Translations under genes and position numbers: made by a program | Assembly: GCA_946902875.1 (NCBI GenBank) | Contig: OX336340.1 | Coordinates: 11,361,566 to 11,425,565 of the forward strand | Length of the DNA: 64,000 nt | Origin: Nematopogon swammerdamellus | Taxonomy: Eukaryota > Arthropoda > Insecta > Lepidoptera > Adelidae | Direction: 5' to 3' | Shown here: piece by piece, positions 46,501 through 54,501 of the stretch | Layout of the letters: each line of letters opens with the position of its first letter | Position numbering within the stretch: position 1 is the first letter of the stretch | Notes under the pieces: generated by a model | Seen by the model: only the letters and a program-made list of their open reading frames with translations | Databases searched by the model: none | What the model was told of the DNA's origin: nothing

Positions 46501-49500
46501 ATCAAACATTCCTTCATATCGTCTAAGCTATTCACATGAGAAAGATATTGCCAAACAAAACGTTATAGATAATTTAATTCCCTTTAAAAGTGTGTCCCTT
46601 TAAAAATGATGAAATTTTACAAAAAATCTTAAAATTGGTCCAACTGTTGACCGGCTGGAGATAAATTAGCATATGTATGTACACAATTGAAGGGAATTGA
46701 ATTCTCTATAACTTCTTGTTTCACAATATCTTTCTCAGGTGAATAGTTTAGACGATATGAAGGAATTTTTTATGAGAAATATGAGGTAAAAATCAATTTT
46801 TGGGAAATTTTCACTTTTCCTAAGCGTGTAGCTCGAAAACCATTCGGAATTTGAAAAAAGTGAATAGAATAGAAGTTGTAGATAATTTTATGAGCTTTCA
46901 TTCGGTATAAGACAATTTTTCTCTACGGGGCACCGTTTTTGAGATCGTAGCGAAAAACCCAAAAGCAGGACCTTATTTGGGTCCCGCCCCCTCCGGCTCA
47001 CCTCGTAGACGCCAGGACTTTTAGTATGTTTACTTCAAGCACCCCGAACAGGTTTCTGAAGAAATCGCATTTGACCCTGCTCACGCACTCTACTCCTCCT
47101 TTATTGCCTGAACTACAAGGTTATCAGAAAAAAAAATCCCCCTTTACAAAAGAGAAGAAAAAGAGTGCATGGAATTTTAAAGCCTTTATCTGTACATTTA
47201 TAAGTCCTAAACGAGTGATATTCAATATAAACTTGAATTTTTGGAGCATTTTACGAACACCATCATCCTTTGCGTTTTCCTAGTATAGTAATGTAGTAGT
47301 GATAGATAACTCACAATCCGCAACTTTTTGTGTGAGGTTTAGTTAAATTCCAAATAAAGACCTCAATCATGTTTTCGTTCGAATGTTGAATTTTAAAAAT
47401 TCATAAATTTTGATTTAAAAAACTTTTGTTATGTTATGTTTTTTTTTTCACTCATTTGTCGCAAATACGAATGTTTCATAATGGCAAGTACCTGTGAGCG
47501 ATCGAGCTTTGCTCGGTGTCTACACCTATCTATGTAGATGAATAAACTTGAAAAAGTAACATTATCTAAATACAATTAAATTTTGTCGAAATCGTTAGAG
47601 CCGTTTCCGAGAAACAAATATATACATACAAGTTTAGCTCACTTAAAGTAATAGGATGAAGTAATAAAAGTAAGCACCGTAAGAATTCAATATATTAAGG
47701 TACCTACAACCTCACTTACAATACAAATTAAATTTTGAAAAATAAGAGATACATTGTTTCTACGCTTGGACGCTTTCCGTTCGCGCATGCCCGAGTAGGA
47801 GCCGAACGTCGTTCCCCTGCCCGCACTACACCCCGCAGCGGGCTTCATTCTTTCTCGTAGCCGTGTGCCCATAGGGTCGCTCTATAAAGGAGCGCAGCGA
47901 CGTAATACAAACTCTTTGGTCTGTCCATTCTACTAAGTTCTGCAAAATGAATGTAGGGTTCCGTAACATATGCATGTCTATCCGTTCTACTAAATTTTAC
48001 AATTTTCAACCAAGGTCCTCCGACGGTTATTTTATAATAAAATTAGGCTTCCGTAACACGTTTATGTCTGTCCATTCTACTAAGTTCTGCAACATCACCT
48101 ACAACGTCCGTGATGTCAGCCCATAACACCAGTGCCATGTCAGTGCTTCCCCCTTTGATCGTGCTGACTACACTGAACTGGTCGGAAAACACAAACTATT
48201 TACATAGCCGTTTCGACCGACGTTTAATTCAGTGCGGTGGTACCAACCCGGGCAGGTTAAAGCCTACCACCAAGTAAGATTAGGAGGGAAGGGACTTACA
48301 GTTTTACGAGGAATCCGAACCTCGGTCAGCCTCTAACGGTCAGCGGTCACCCATCCAAGTACTGACCGCACCCAGCGTTGCTTAACATTCAATAGCGACA
48401 GTTGACTGTCTGCACCACTGAGCTATCGAAGCTGACGTGGTCCTATTTTAATTGGGTCAAGATCGGATTGGAAAGCGAGGCGGAATCGCGAGGCCGAAGG
48501 CCGAGCGATTCCGCCGAGTACATTAATAGCAAAAAATTACTAAAAAAAACTGTGAAATAAAAAAAAAGTTTTAAAAAACATAAAACCGACTTCCTAAAAA
48601 AAGTAAAACTAAAAAACTATTTAAAATAAAAATATAAAAACCGCCTTCAAAAATATATGAAATAAAAACCTAAAAAAAAAAAGAACCCTAGAGTTGAAGG
48701 CGGTGCTAAAGCAAGCAAAAATGATGCATGAAAGAAAACATGAGTGGATGATAATATCCTTTGTGATTTGTGTAGCCTTTTTAGCACCGCCTTCAACTCT
48801 AGGGTTCTTTTTTTTTTTAGGTTTTTATTTCATATATTTTTGAAGGCGGTTTTTATATTTTTATTTTAAATAGTTTTTTAGTTTTACTTTTTTTAGGAAG
48901 TCGGTTTTATGTTTTTTAAAACTTTTTTTTATTAGAGTTTTTACTCATCGTAAAAAAATTACATTTAAAATGTAGAGGTAAGTCCACCGACGCTAGATGT
49001 AAAGAAAGAAGTCTTTAAAAGAAAAAAAAAATCATTTGGGTACCTACCTACCTAGATTGATTAAAATGTCGGGGTCTCACATGAAAAAGACGTGTATACC
49101 TAATTACTTACGCCATCAATTAGCATGAAGCGCCAGGAGGCCGAGTGGTACCTACATCGGCTTCTCTTGCGAGAGTTCCGAGGTTCGAATCCGGTTGGCG
49201 TGTACCAATAAGTTTTTTCTGACGGAAAAATGTACGTGCGTACGCTACTTCATCATTTGGACGGAACCGGTGTAAAACTGTAGGTCCCTTACCTTGTGGT
49301 ACGCTCAATTGTAGCAGACGGTGTTGGTACCACCGTACTGTATGTAATATGGCCGCATATCAGCCTCGTCTGTGTTCTCCTGTTAGTCCAGTATAGCCAG
49401 CAATCCAAAAGACAGTCTGCGGTATGGCTCTACCTTCTCGGAGGTAACTAATATTGGCTGGTCGGAGCATGTGCTTTGGCCCCTCTAACTCAGCCACTCA

Positions 49501-50565
49501 TACCGGTATATAAAATAAAAACATTTACAGCGATTATAGGTTTAGATGTGGATATGGCATCCATATCCACAATGCTACGAAACAGTTAAAAGCCCAAACT
49601 CGATGTAATCTCGGGTGATATTTGCTGAGGTCCCTTGGAAATATTTGATATTGAGCTCCTATTTCCACGAAATTTTTTTTTGTCTTTGTATTAATTTTGT
49701 ATATATTTGTTATAAATTGTACAGAATTAATGTAAATGTCTACCTACATTACTATAAAATAGAAAACGTGAAAACAATATAAATAATAATATATTAGAAG
49801 TTAAATATACATAAGTAGATTGTACTGAAAAAAAAGTAAAAAAAAAAGCATATAAAATGATAATAATATTACACTTTATTCCATTTAATGTGTGGCAAGG
49901 GCAGACTTATTGCCCTAGGGAATTTCCTCCAGTCAACTCGGTGGACCTACAGTTTTACATGACATCCGAACCATGGAGTACCTAGCTGGTGAAGGTATGC
50001 ACGTAATTATTTTAAATCAGAAAACTAATTAATGCACGCCGACCGGATTCGAGCATTGAAGCTCACGCAAGACAAGTCGACGACGACGCGACGTCCAGAT
50101 CACTCCGCCCCCCGCCGCTTCATAAACATAGTAACAACCTTCTCCCAATAAGTTAGATTTTAAGAAAACCCGCATTAAAAGGTCCGTCCGTTTCGGCGCT
50201 AGGTGGACAAGACAGACACATGACATACTATATAGGCTTCAATAACACTACTCTTCTTGCGTCTGTGGGTTTAAAGAACTAATGTTCGATCACTCTGGCG
50301 TCTGCGTCACACTTCCAAATTATTGGGCCTTCCAGCCGGATTGAAAGCATTAATCAGAAAACAGTTTGTACCTATACTGTTATTTTCTTATGATAAATGA
50401 CTTAAATCTGTAAAATCTTTAATATTTTTCTGAATGTAATTAATGTCCTCGACAGGTCAATACTCGCTCGTGGAGCCAGATGGTTCGGTTCGAACCGTGG
50501 ACTACGTGGCGGACTGGGAGACTGGCTTCCATGCCAGCGTGCGCAACACCAAGGACCAACACTAG
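32863..50565 (+). CDS. large RR-2 cuticular protein gene
   Basis: Join 32863-32871, 32972-34291, 42294-42393, 50456-50565: 1539 nt, 512 residues. Exon 1 codes MKS before GTGGGT; this tiny exon is inferred. With exon 2 it gives a signal peptide ([19 protein letters not shown]). Exon 2 encodes a long Ala/Tyr/Pro/Ser region including about 12 tandem 9-mers of the AISNYATAP type. The RR-2 chitin-binding domain is split over exons 3 and 4 and lies at the extreme C-terminus: [36 protein letters not shown], then [15 protein letters not shown]. Phases match at every join: TAT|GTAAGT to GAC, and AAAG|GTGAAT to GT-CAA. Both long introns are almost the same length (8002 and 8062 bp). Exon 3 lies in the loop of a giant palindrome. 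The product is an extracellular chitin-binding cuticle protein; the Ala-rich part probably forms the cuticle matrix. Confidence 0.8.
32972..34291 (+). CDS. exon 2 of the large RR-2 gene (repeat region)
   Basis: Acceptor TATTTTCAG at 32971, donor TAT|GTAAGT at 34291, 440 codons. Tandem 27-bp repeats run from about 33690 to 34016. Upstream parts have related loose motifs ([20 protein letters not shown]). The exon ends with HTEFVENY, the usual lead-in to an RR-2 domain, which supports joining to 42294. Confidence 0.85.
34292..35149 (+). other. intron 1 of the large RR-2 gene, first part
   Basis: 34545-34640 is a family E repeat end ('acgagagtgatattataagg', 'cacggaaccctaaaaag'). The rest shows no exon. 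Confidence 0.45.
35150..35425 (+). repeat. repeat C and a SINE A tail
   Basis: 35150-35232 carries 'agccccactgcatctctccc' and 'catgtcgtaaaaggcgact', repeated at 61990-62065. 35388-35425 ends in CAGCCACCCATACCGGATTA plus an A run, the SINE family A terminus. Sequence between them is unassigned. Confidence 0.55.
35690..36072 (+). mobile_element. SINE family B, full length
   Basis: GTAGCTCAGTAGTGCGG (A box) at 35694, 5S-like GGATGGATGGGTGACCGCTT at 35760, B box GTGGTTCGGATTCCAC at 35797, body GGTAGGGTTTAACCCGCCCG at 35852, end GTGTCAGTTTCCATAAAAAA at about 36049. Confidence 0.9.
36120..36168. mobile_element. P-type TIR-only scar, 33 bp, with 8-bp TSD
   Basis: ATTGTATA at 36120-36127 and again at 36161-36168 flank 33 bp (36128-36160): CAAAGAGTTTGTATT, C, GTAATACAAACTCTTTG. 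It equals two 17-nt transposon ends joined with one base lost. See also 20293-20344. Confidence 0.85.
36169..39017. other. intron 1 of the large RR-2 gene, middle part
   Basis: Mostly AT-rich. 37016-37237 is a 73-codon hydrophobic frame ([20 protein letters not shown]) with two possible membrane segments, but no splice or promoter support. No repeats recognised with confidence. Confidence 0.35.
39020..39390. repeat. terminal hairpin of the left palindrome arm
   Basis: GTTTTAAAAAACATAAAACC and CCGCCTTCAAAAATATATGA in the left stem are mirrored after a loop of about 70 bp (39172-39239). The stem of about 150 bp contains GAACCCTAGAGTTGAAGGCG. The second copy is 48560-48934. Confidence 0.85.
39512..39852 (+). 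mobile_element. SINE family B inside the left arm
   Basis: A box TAGCTCAGTGG at 39522, 5S-like GTGCGGTCAGTACTTAGATG at 39576, B box AGGTTCGGATTCCT at 39620, body to about 39850. It lacks the 'acctagttcaccc' segment (reads GGCACTGGTGTTATGGGCTG), a deletion shared with its mirror copy at 48103-48442. Confidence 0.85.
41490..41862 (+). mobile_element. SINE family B, full length, in the palindrome loop
   Basis: AGCCTCGATAGCTCAGTGGT at 41482, 5S-like GTTAAGCAACGCTGGGCGCG at 41529, GTATGGGTGACCGCTCGATC at 41559, B box GTGGTTCGGATTCCAC at 41593, end GTGCCAGTTTCCATAAAAAA. A well-preserved copy. Confidence 0.9.
42294..42393 (+). CDS. exon 3 of the large RR-2 gene (RR-2 domain, first half)
   Basis: 100 bp between GATTCGCAG and AAAG|GTGAAT. 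It encodes the first half of the RR-2 domain up to RDGDVVK. The length is not a multiple of three, so skipping it would shift the frame of exon 4. It sits almost exactly in the middle of the palindrome loop (41167-43445). Confidence 0.9.
42880..43215 (-). mobile_element. RTE-type LINE 3' coding remnant
   Basis: On the minus strand, 42990-42955 reads [15 protein letters not shown], the hallmark C-terminus of RTE-clade reverse-transcriptase proteins, followed by CTGACTGACTGA. Upstream (to about 43215) the frame is broken. It lies in the second intron of the large RR-2 gene, inside the palindrome loop. Confidence 0.65.
44768..46269 (+). pseudogene. P-like transposase THAP domain, broken
   Basis: Join about 44768-44854 and 46018-46196 or later. 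Exon 1: [18 protein letters not shown], then a NGLKFHREL block, before a possible donor (TTG|GTATTT). Exon 2, after [26 protein letters not shown], then [14 protein letters not shown] and [14 protein letters not shown]. Together these show the C2CH zinc ligands (C-x4-C, C-x2-H), the conserved Trp, the HF pair and the terminal A-x-P of a THAP domain. The frame then runs into a fold-back insertion and stops at 46267, so the rest of the transposase is lost. The join gives two residues more than usual after the FH pair, so the splice may be off or decayed. Confidence 0.7.
45575..45912 (+). mobile_element. SINE family B inside the P-like transposon
   Basis: TTAAGCAACCCTGAGCGCGG (5S-like) at 45582, GATGAGTGACCGCTCGACCG at 45613, body GGTAGGGTTTATCCCGGCCG, end GTCAGATTCCATAAAAAAAG. 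The tRNA-like A-box end is truncated. It is younger than the transposon it sits in. Confidence 0.85.
46200..47096. repeat. fold-back element inside the P-like transposon
   Basis: AGAGTGCGTGAGCAGGGTCA at the left is mirrored by TGACCCTGCTCACGCACTCT at the right (about 47070-47089). The arms extend inwards through TTACTTCAAGCACCCCGAAC and its counterpart, 'gtctacgaggtgagcc', and 'gctcgaaaac' to a loop near 46640-46700. It carries a 13-nt G run at about 46308-46320. It interrupts the THAP pseudogene. Confidence 0.8.
48103..48442 (-). mobile_element. SINE family B inside the right arm
   Basis: Mirror of 39512-39852 with the same deletion (TAACACCAGTGCCATGTCAG). It retains the complete 5S-like GACCGCACCCAGCGTTGCTT and GTCACCCATCCAAGTACTGA, which the left copy has partly lost. 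Confidence 0.9.
48560..48934. repeat. terminal hairpin of the right palindrome arm
   Basis: Same hairpin as 39020-39390, loop at about 48714-48783. Because the unit is itself palindromic it also reads as a direct repeat of the left one. Confidence 0.85.
49130..49515 (+). mobile_element. SINE family A, full length reference copy
   Basis: tRNA-derived head: A box AGGCCGAGTGGTACCTAC (49137) and B box GAGGTTCGAATCC (49191). The body GTAAAACTGTAGGTCCCTTA at 49271 and GTTGGTACCACCGTACTG at 49324 is homologous to the family B body. The 3' end GGAGCATGTGCTTTGGCCCC (49465) and CACTCATACCGG lead into an A-rich tail. Pol III type 2 promoter boxes are intact. Confidence 0.85.
49516..50455 (+). other. 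end of intron 2 of the large RR-2 gene
   Basis: 49868-49938 is a LINE 3'-end fragment ('cactttattcc', 'gggcagacttattgccctag'), related to 10746-10860. 50175-50222 has 'cgtttcggcgctaggtggac', also near 56500. Otherwise unremarkable. Confidence 0.45.
50456..50565 (+). CDS. exon 4 of the large RR-2 gene (domain end and stop)
   Basis: Acceptor CTCGACAG at 50455. It completes Gly and encodes [20 protein letters not shown], then a [13 protein letters not shown] end and TAG at 50563. It supplies the second half of the RR-2 consensus (Y.L.EPDG.VR.V.Y.AD...GF.A). Confidence 0.9.
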
Positions 50566-52394
50566 CCCTGGAGTCGAACGCAGAGCAGTACCTACCCCCA
50601 CTAACAGCGTAACATGCGTGCAATACATCAAGTCTTCGGTCATCAATGACCAGGGTCTGGGTCCGTGCTCCACCTAGGTTCACCACGTGGGTGAAGCATG
50701 GGATACTTACAGGTCTCCATGCTCCAACTGATATTATTGTACAGCCCATGAAGCACGTTGGTGACGACGGTAGTTAGTAGTACCTACAGGCTACACTGTA
50801 TAGACGACTCGAGAAGAGGACATACAACTGTAGAAGGTTGTCGAACTATCATTAGCTTGCTACGTATCCAAACTTGACGAGCTAGCGCGCGTGCGACAAT
50901 GCTCCAGTTTCAGAGCCGCATGAGCTTTCAAAGGGCGCATCGATGACGAAGAGATGAAGAATCCACCAGTTACTGTTAAGTTAAGCGTGAATGTATTACC
51001 ATGAATCAAATTGCCATATCACTCGCAACTCCAGAGTATTAGGTGTGTCACCAGCACCTAGTATACTGAGTATACAGAACTCATAGTACTTAAGTACCTA
51101 CCTATCTACCTAAGTATATAGTTAGTGCATCGTTCATTCGTTCAAATAGGAAATTCGTTCTAGAATAGGTAACGAATTACTCATATTCGTAGCATTACAT
51201 TTAAATACACGGTGTTGCAGTTGCCCCCGTAATATTTTAACTGACATAAGGGGGTTATTCTATATGTGAAACTAAACAACTTATGTGGCGAAATTTTTTT
51301 TTTTTTAAACAAAAAACAAATTATTTTTTTCATACAAATTTTAAATAGGTATCTACCTATTCTCAAAATGTATGGAGAAAAAACAATTTTTTTTTTCTTC
51401 AAATTAAAAAGTCGTAAACAAAAGTTTCTTTCAGAACCATATTCAATATCCTGAACATGGAAAAATATATTTATTGCACAATATGAAATTAACAAATAAA
51501 TTAAAGACTAATAATAAACTAACCTAAACAACATAAAACATTTCACACAAATTTTGATCACTCTCTCCTCGTAAGGTACCCAAAACGCAGCAGCATTCCC
51601 GCGCTGGATAGCGATTGCTATCCGCTGTTTAAGGTATTTGCCCTGCCTTAAGATTGCCTACAAAAGTTGTTCTATTTCACGTACAGAATCACCCCCTTTC
51701 GGGTTTCACGGTTGGGGTTGCAACACCGTGTATACACCCATAGAGTACCTACATAGCATAGGTACTAGTTTAGTTGCGTAAAATTGCTTTTAATTTAATT
51801 TTATACGCTTCTTGTTATCAAGATGCTTTAATAAAATATTTGATTGCATTCTACATATTATGTACTTAAGTAAGCACAATTAGTTTACAGTGTCTTGATA
51901 TCTGTCTTCGCATGAATACCAACTCAAGTCCCATCATGTTTATGGTGAGGAAATACTAGGTATTTATTAATCAAAATCATCACATATAGCGCGGTTTTCT
52001 CAACCGTTCACTTCGAAAGAATGCGGCGCGTCCCTCCGCTCTCCGCCCCCACCGCAATTGCCCGTCAGTACGGTGGAGGTGGTACGCGCCAATATAACTA
52101 ATATTAAATTTTTTAAAATATATACATATATTTATTATATTTATCTACGGATAGTTACCTACGTTCAACCGAATGCTCCTATCTCATGTCAAACAGTGAA
52201 TCTCCGTCTCTCTTCTTCTATTCTCACTTTCAAAATTCTTACAAAGAACTTTCTGTCCTCGTAACTTTTGTGATGTAAAAAAAAAATATATAATGTCTCC
52301 TATGTTCAGAGTTTGTAAATACTTATTTGTAAAATTGAATAATAGCTATATTTGGTCAGTCCTTATTTATGTATATACTATTACTATATTATTA
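50566..52394. other. 3' flank of the large RR-2 gene, intergenic
   Basis: No clear AATAAA soon after the stop. 51455-51735 resembles dispersed repeat sequence ('gcattcccgcgctggatagc', an internal inverted GATAGC-GATTGCTATC). 52025-52090 is a small GC-rich patch. No gene seen. Confidence 0.4.
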
Positions 52395-52580
52395 TATATG
52401 AAACGTCGGTCGAAACGGCTATGTAAATAGTTCGTGTTTTCCGTCCGGTTCAGTGTAGCCGACATGAAATGAAGATAAGCACTGACATGGCACCTAATTC
52501 CTCGCCTAATTCACCCCGTGTTATGGGCTGACATCACGGATGTTGTAGCAAACCGTGTCAGTTTCCATAAAAAAAAAATT
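52395..52580 (+). mobile_element. SINE family B, 3' half
   Basis: GAAACGTCGGTCGAAACGGC, TCCGGTTCAGTGTAGCCGAC and TTATGGGCTGACATCACGGA, end GTGTCAGTTTCCATAAAAAA. It contains a small internal duplication ('cctaattcctcgcctaattc'). Confidence 0.85.
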
Positions 52581-53145
52581 ACGAAAAAATATTCAACTAT
52601 GATAATCTTCTATATAATTTTTTTGTATTTGTAAGTGCAATTATCAGTACAATTTATATAATATATGAATTGTACTATACAATATACATTTGTACTATAT
52701 ATAATTGGAAAGAAATATACTATATTATTATATAGGTAGTATATTTCTTTCCGCCACTCCCCAGTTCTCTTTCTTTCTGCCAATCCACCAGTTACTATAC
52801 AGTTAAGTATCAGTTAGGTACATATGTACTTAGTAAAAATTACTAGAGGTATAAGTGTAAACTTTTGTTAATATTTCACTTTGAGTTGAATAAGTGTACT
52901 TAAGTGTATACAAATATCAAACCAATTTTTGGGAAAATTGCCTGCACTCAATTGTTACTAACCAGTTTGTAGAAATTATTAGGCATAAGTTTGTTATATT
53001 GTTGGAATTTCAATGAAATGGCGTTGGCGGCTCAGTTCATAATAAAATAATATGTCGTACGTCGCGTCGGGGGCTTGGATTTTATATAAAAATTATATGA
53101 ATGAGTGTGTGAGCGATTTTTTTTAATTTACGGCTACGTAAGTGT
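52581..53145. other. AT-rich intergenic
   Basis: Contains a local AT palindrome near 52655-52750 ('tactatattatt', 'agtatatttctttcc' and its inverse). No gene. Confidence 0.4.
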
Positions 53146-53538
53146 ACGCCATAGATTTTGGAAGGTACAGATTCACAACGTAGAACAAAAAAATGGAAGC
53201 AACAATTATTGTTTACAATATAATCAAAAGATGGCGTTACCAGTATTGAATGAATGAGTTATTTGAAATTTAAATTTATTCAAAACTTTTCTCTGCTTAT
53301 TAAACAATAATTCATAATGGAATTACCATTGTATCATTAAACATTGTTTTATTTTATGTTTTAACTTGAAAATCACAATTTTTCAAGATTTTTGTCATTG
53401 AAAATAATGGCTCCATATAGTAGCACTGCGATAGAATGAAAAAAAATTGTAGCGGCATCTAGTGGTACTTACTAAACAATTTTGCTTCCATTTTTTTGTT
53501 CTACGTTGTGAATCTGTACCTTCCCAAATCTATGGTGT
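53146..53538. mobile_element. MITE with about 57-bp TIRs
   Basis: GCCATAGATTTTGGAAGGTA and CAGATTCACAACGTAGAACA (53148-53190) recur inverted at 53495-53535. Total about 390 bp, AT-rich and non-coding. No clean target-site duplication seen, so the superfamily is unknown. Confidence 0.75.
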
Positions 53539-53968
53539 ACGGTAAGTAAAAGCAACTAGAAACTTGAAACTAGTACTAACTTAAGAATTTGGTTTAATGC
53601 ATAAGTATATGTTTCATTAAAATTAAAAGCTTTTCTAATATTACGAGGAACGTAACCTAAGCCTTTTTTCCTCCATGTAGTGTTATATTTTGCCTTTTTA
53701 CATCCATAAGTATGTATATATTTTTATAATCTATAAGTATGTAAATATTCTCAATGCCATCACAACCATAGAAATTTTACAGACATGTGAGTAGTTATAG
53801 ATGAACAGCAGTGGGACTACGAGAAATAACTCTTCCTCCTGGACTCATTAATGGGACAATTTAATGGTACCACGAGAAAACAGCGCTATTCATTATGCAT
53901 CACACCTACCAAGCTACTGAGGGCACTACCAAGGCTGGCATGTATAATAACGGTGTTGTTGTCTACTT

Positions 53969-54055
53969 AGTCACACTGGTGTGATTTGGTGTGACCACGG
54001 GTCATTTTATTTCCTCATAGTCACACCGGTGTGACAACTTGGTGTGACCACGGGT
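53969..54055. promoter_or_regulatory. duplicated cluster of GGTGTGA half-sites
   Basis: Two similar units, 53969-54003 and 54019-54055, each read AGTCACAC(T/C)GGTGTGA, a short spacer, TTGGTGTGACCACGGGTC. That gives about six TCACACC/GGTGTGA half-sites in 87 bp; the second unit contains a perfect TCACACCGGTGTGA palindrome. T-box transcription factors recognise AGGTGTGA half-sites, often paired. Regulatory function is only inferred. Confidence 0.35.
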
Positions 54056-54337
54056 CCGTCGCGAAGAAATCATCCTCCAAAACACATTAAACTGGTAGAA
54101 GTATTTTTTTTTTATATTACAAAACAGAGTTCTATGCGTAGTTAGGCAATTCCCTTATAGCTCAAGAGATAGATTCTTTGGCTAGTGACTAAAGGAAAAA
54201 GTTTTGAATAAATCTACCAATAACAATCAAAACAAGATACTGAACACAAGAGTGCAATTAATATATAATAATATGAAATGATGTTATATCAACTTGCTAA
54301 GCAATAGCAAAAATATATGAATTAACAAATTATAACA

Positions 54338-54343
54338 TTTATT
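54338..54343 (-). terminator. polyadenylation signal of PEX2
   Basis: AATAAA on the minus strand, 75 nt after the PEX2 stop codon. Confidence 0.6.
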
Positions 54344-54417
54344 GTACACAATAAACATTAATTGCAAAATCAACAATATGCGCAGGTACCTACACCAGTA
54401 ATATAGAGATTAATTAA

Positions 54418-54501
54418 TTACGAAAGTAGAAGCTTTGTCAATTTACTGCCATTGAACTGGCATTCTGGGCATCTGTAGTCCTTGTCCGCTATTTTATTAG
54501 C
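54418..54501 (-). CDS. PEX2: PEX2 last exon (end of RING)
   Basis: 27 codons plus TAA after the acceptor TTGTTTCAG. Contains [10 protein letters not shown] with the last two zinc cysteines. Confidence 0.85.
   Translation of the reverse strand, partial: ANKIADKDYRCPECQFNGSKLTKLLLS

Larger units (their letters stand above)
44587..47918 (+). mobile_element. P-element-superfamily DNA transposon (THAP), nested and decayed
   Basis: Perfect 39-bp terminal inverted repeats begin CAAAGAGTTTGTATTACG (44587-44625 and 47880-47918) and are flanked by the 8-bp TSD GTCTGTCC (44579-44586 and 47919-47926). The empty site GTCTGTCCATTC is preserved in the mirror arm. Inside are two exons of a THAP zinc-finger domain, the N-terminal DNA-binding domain of P transposases. 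A SINE B (45575-45912) and a fold-back element (46200-47096) have inserted into it. 44990-45260 is another dispersed repeat ('gcctgcggcttcgctcgcgt'). About 2.1 kb of own sequence remains and no transposase RNase H-like core is recognisable, so it is non-autonomous. Confidence 0.85.
39018..48936. repeat. giant inverted repeat (palindrome) around exon 3
   Basis: The left arm 39018-41166 is mirrored by the right arm 43446-48936. The right arm is broken by a 3332-bp transposon (44587-47918) plus its 8-bp TSD. Removing these leaves about 2151 bp against 2149 bp on the left. Inner ends are GGAAGTCGGTTAA and TTAACCGACTTCC. Outer ends are themselves hairpins. Both arms carry the same SINE B with the same private deletion, so the arms descend from one sequence. 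The loop is 41167-43445. The whole structure lies within the large RR-2 gene, one arm in each 8-kb intron. Confidence 0.9.
53539..54417. other. spacer between the MITE and PEX2
   Basis: AT-rich, no exon. It includes the GGTGTGA cluster at 53969-54055 and the PEX2 polyadenylation signal, listed separately. Confidence 0.4.
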
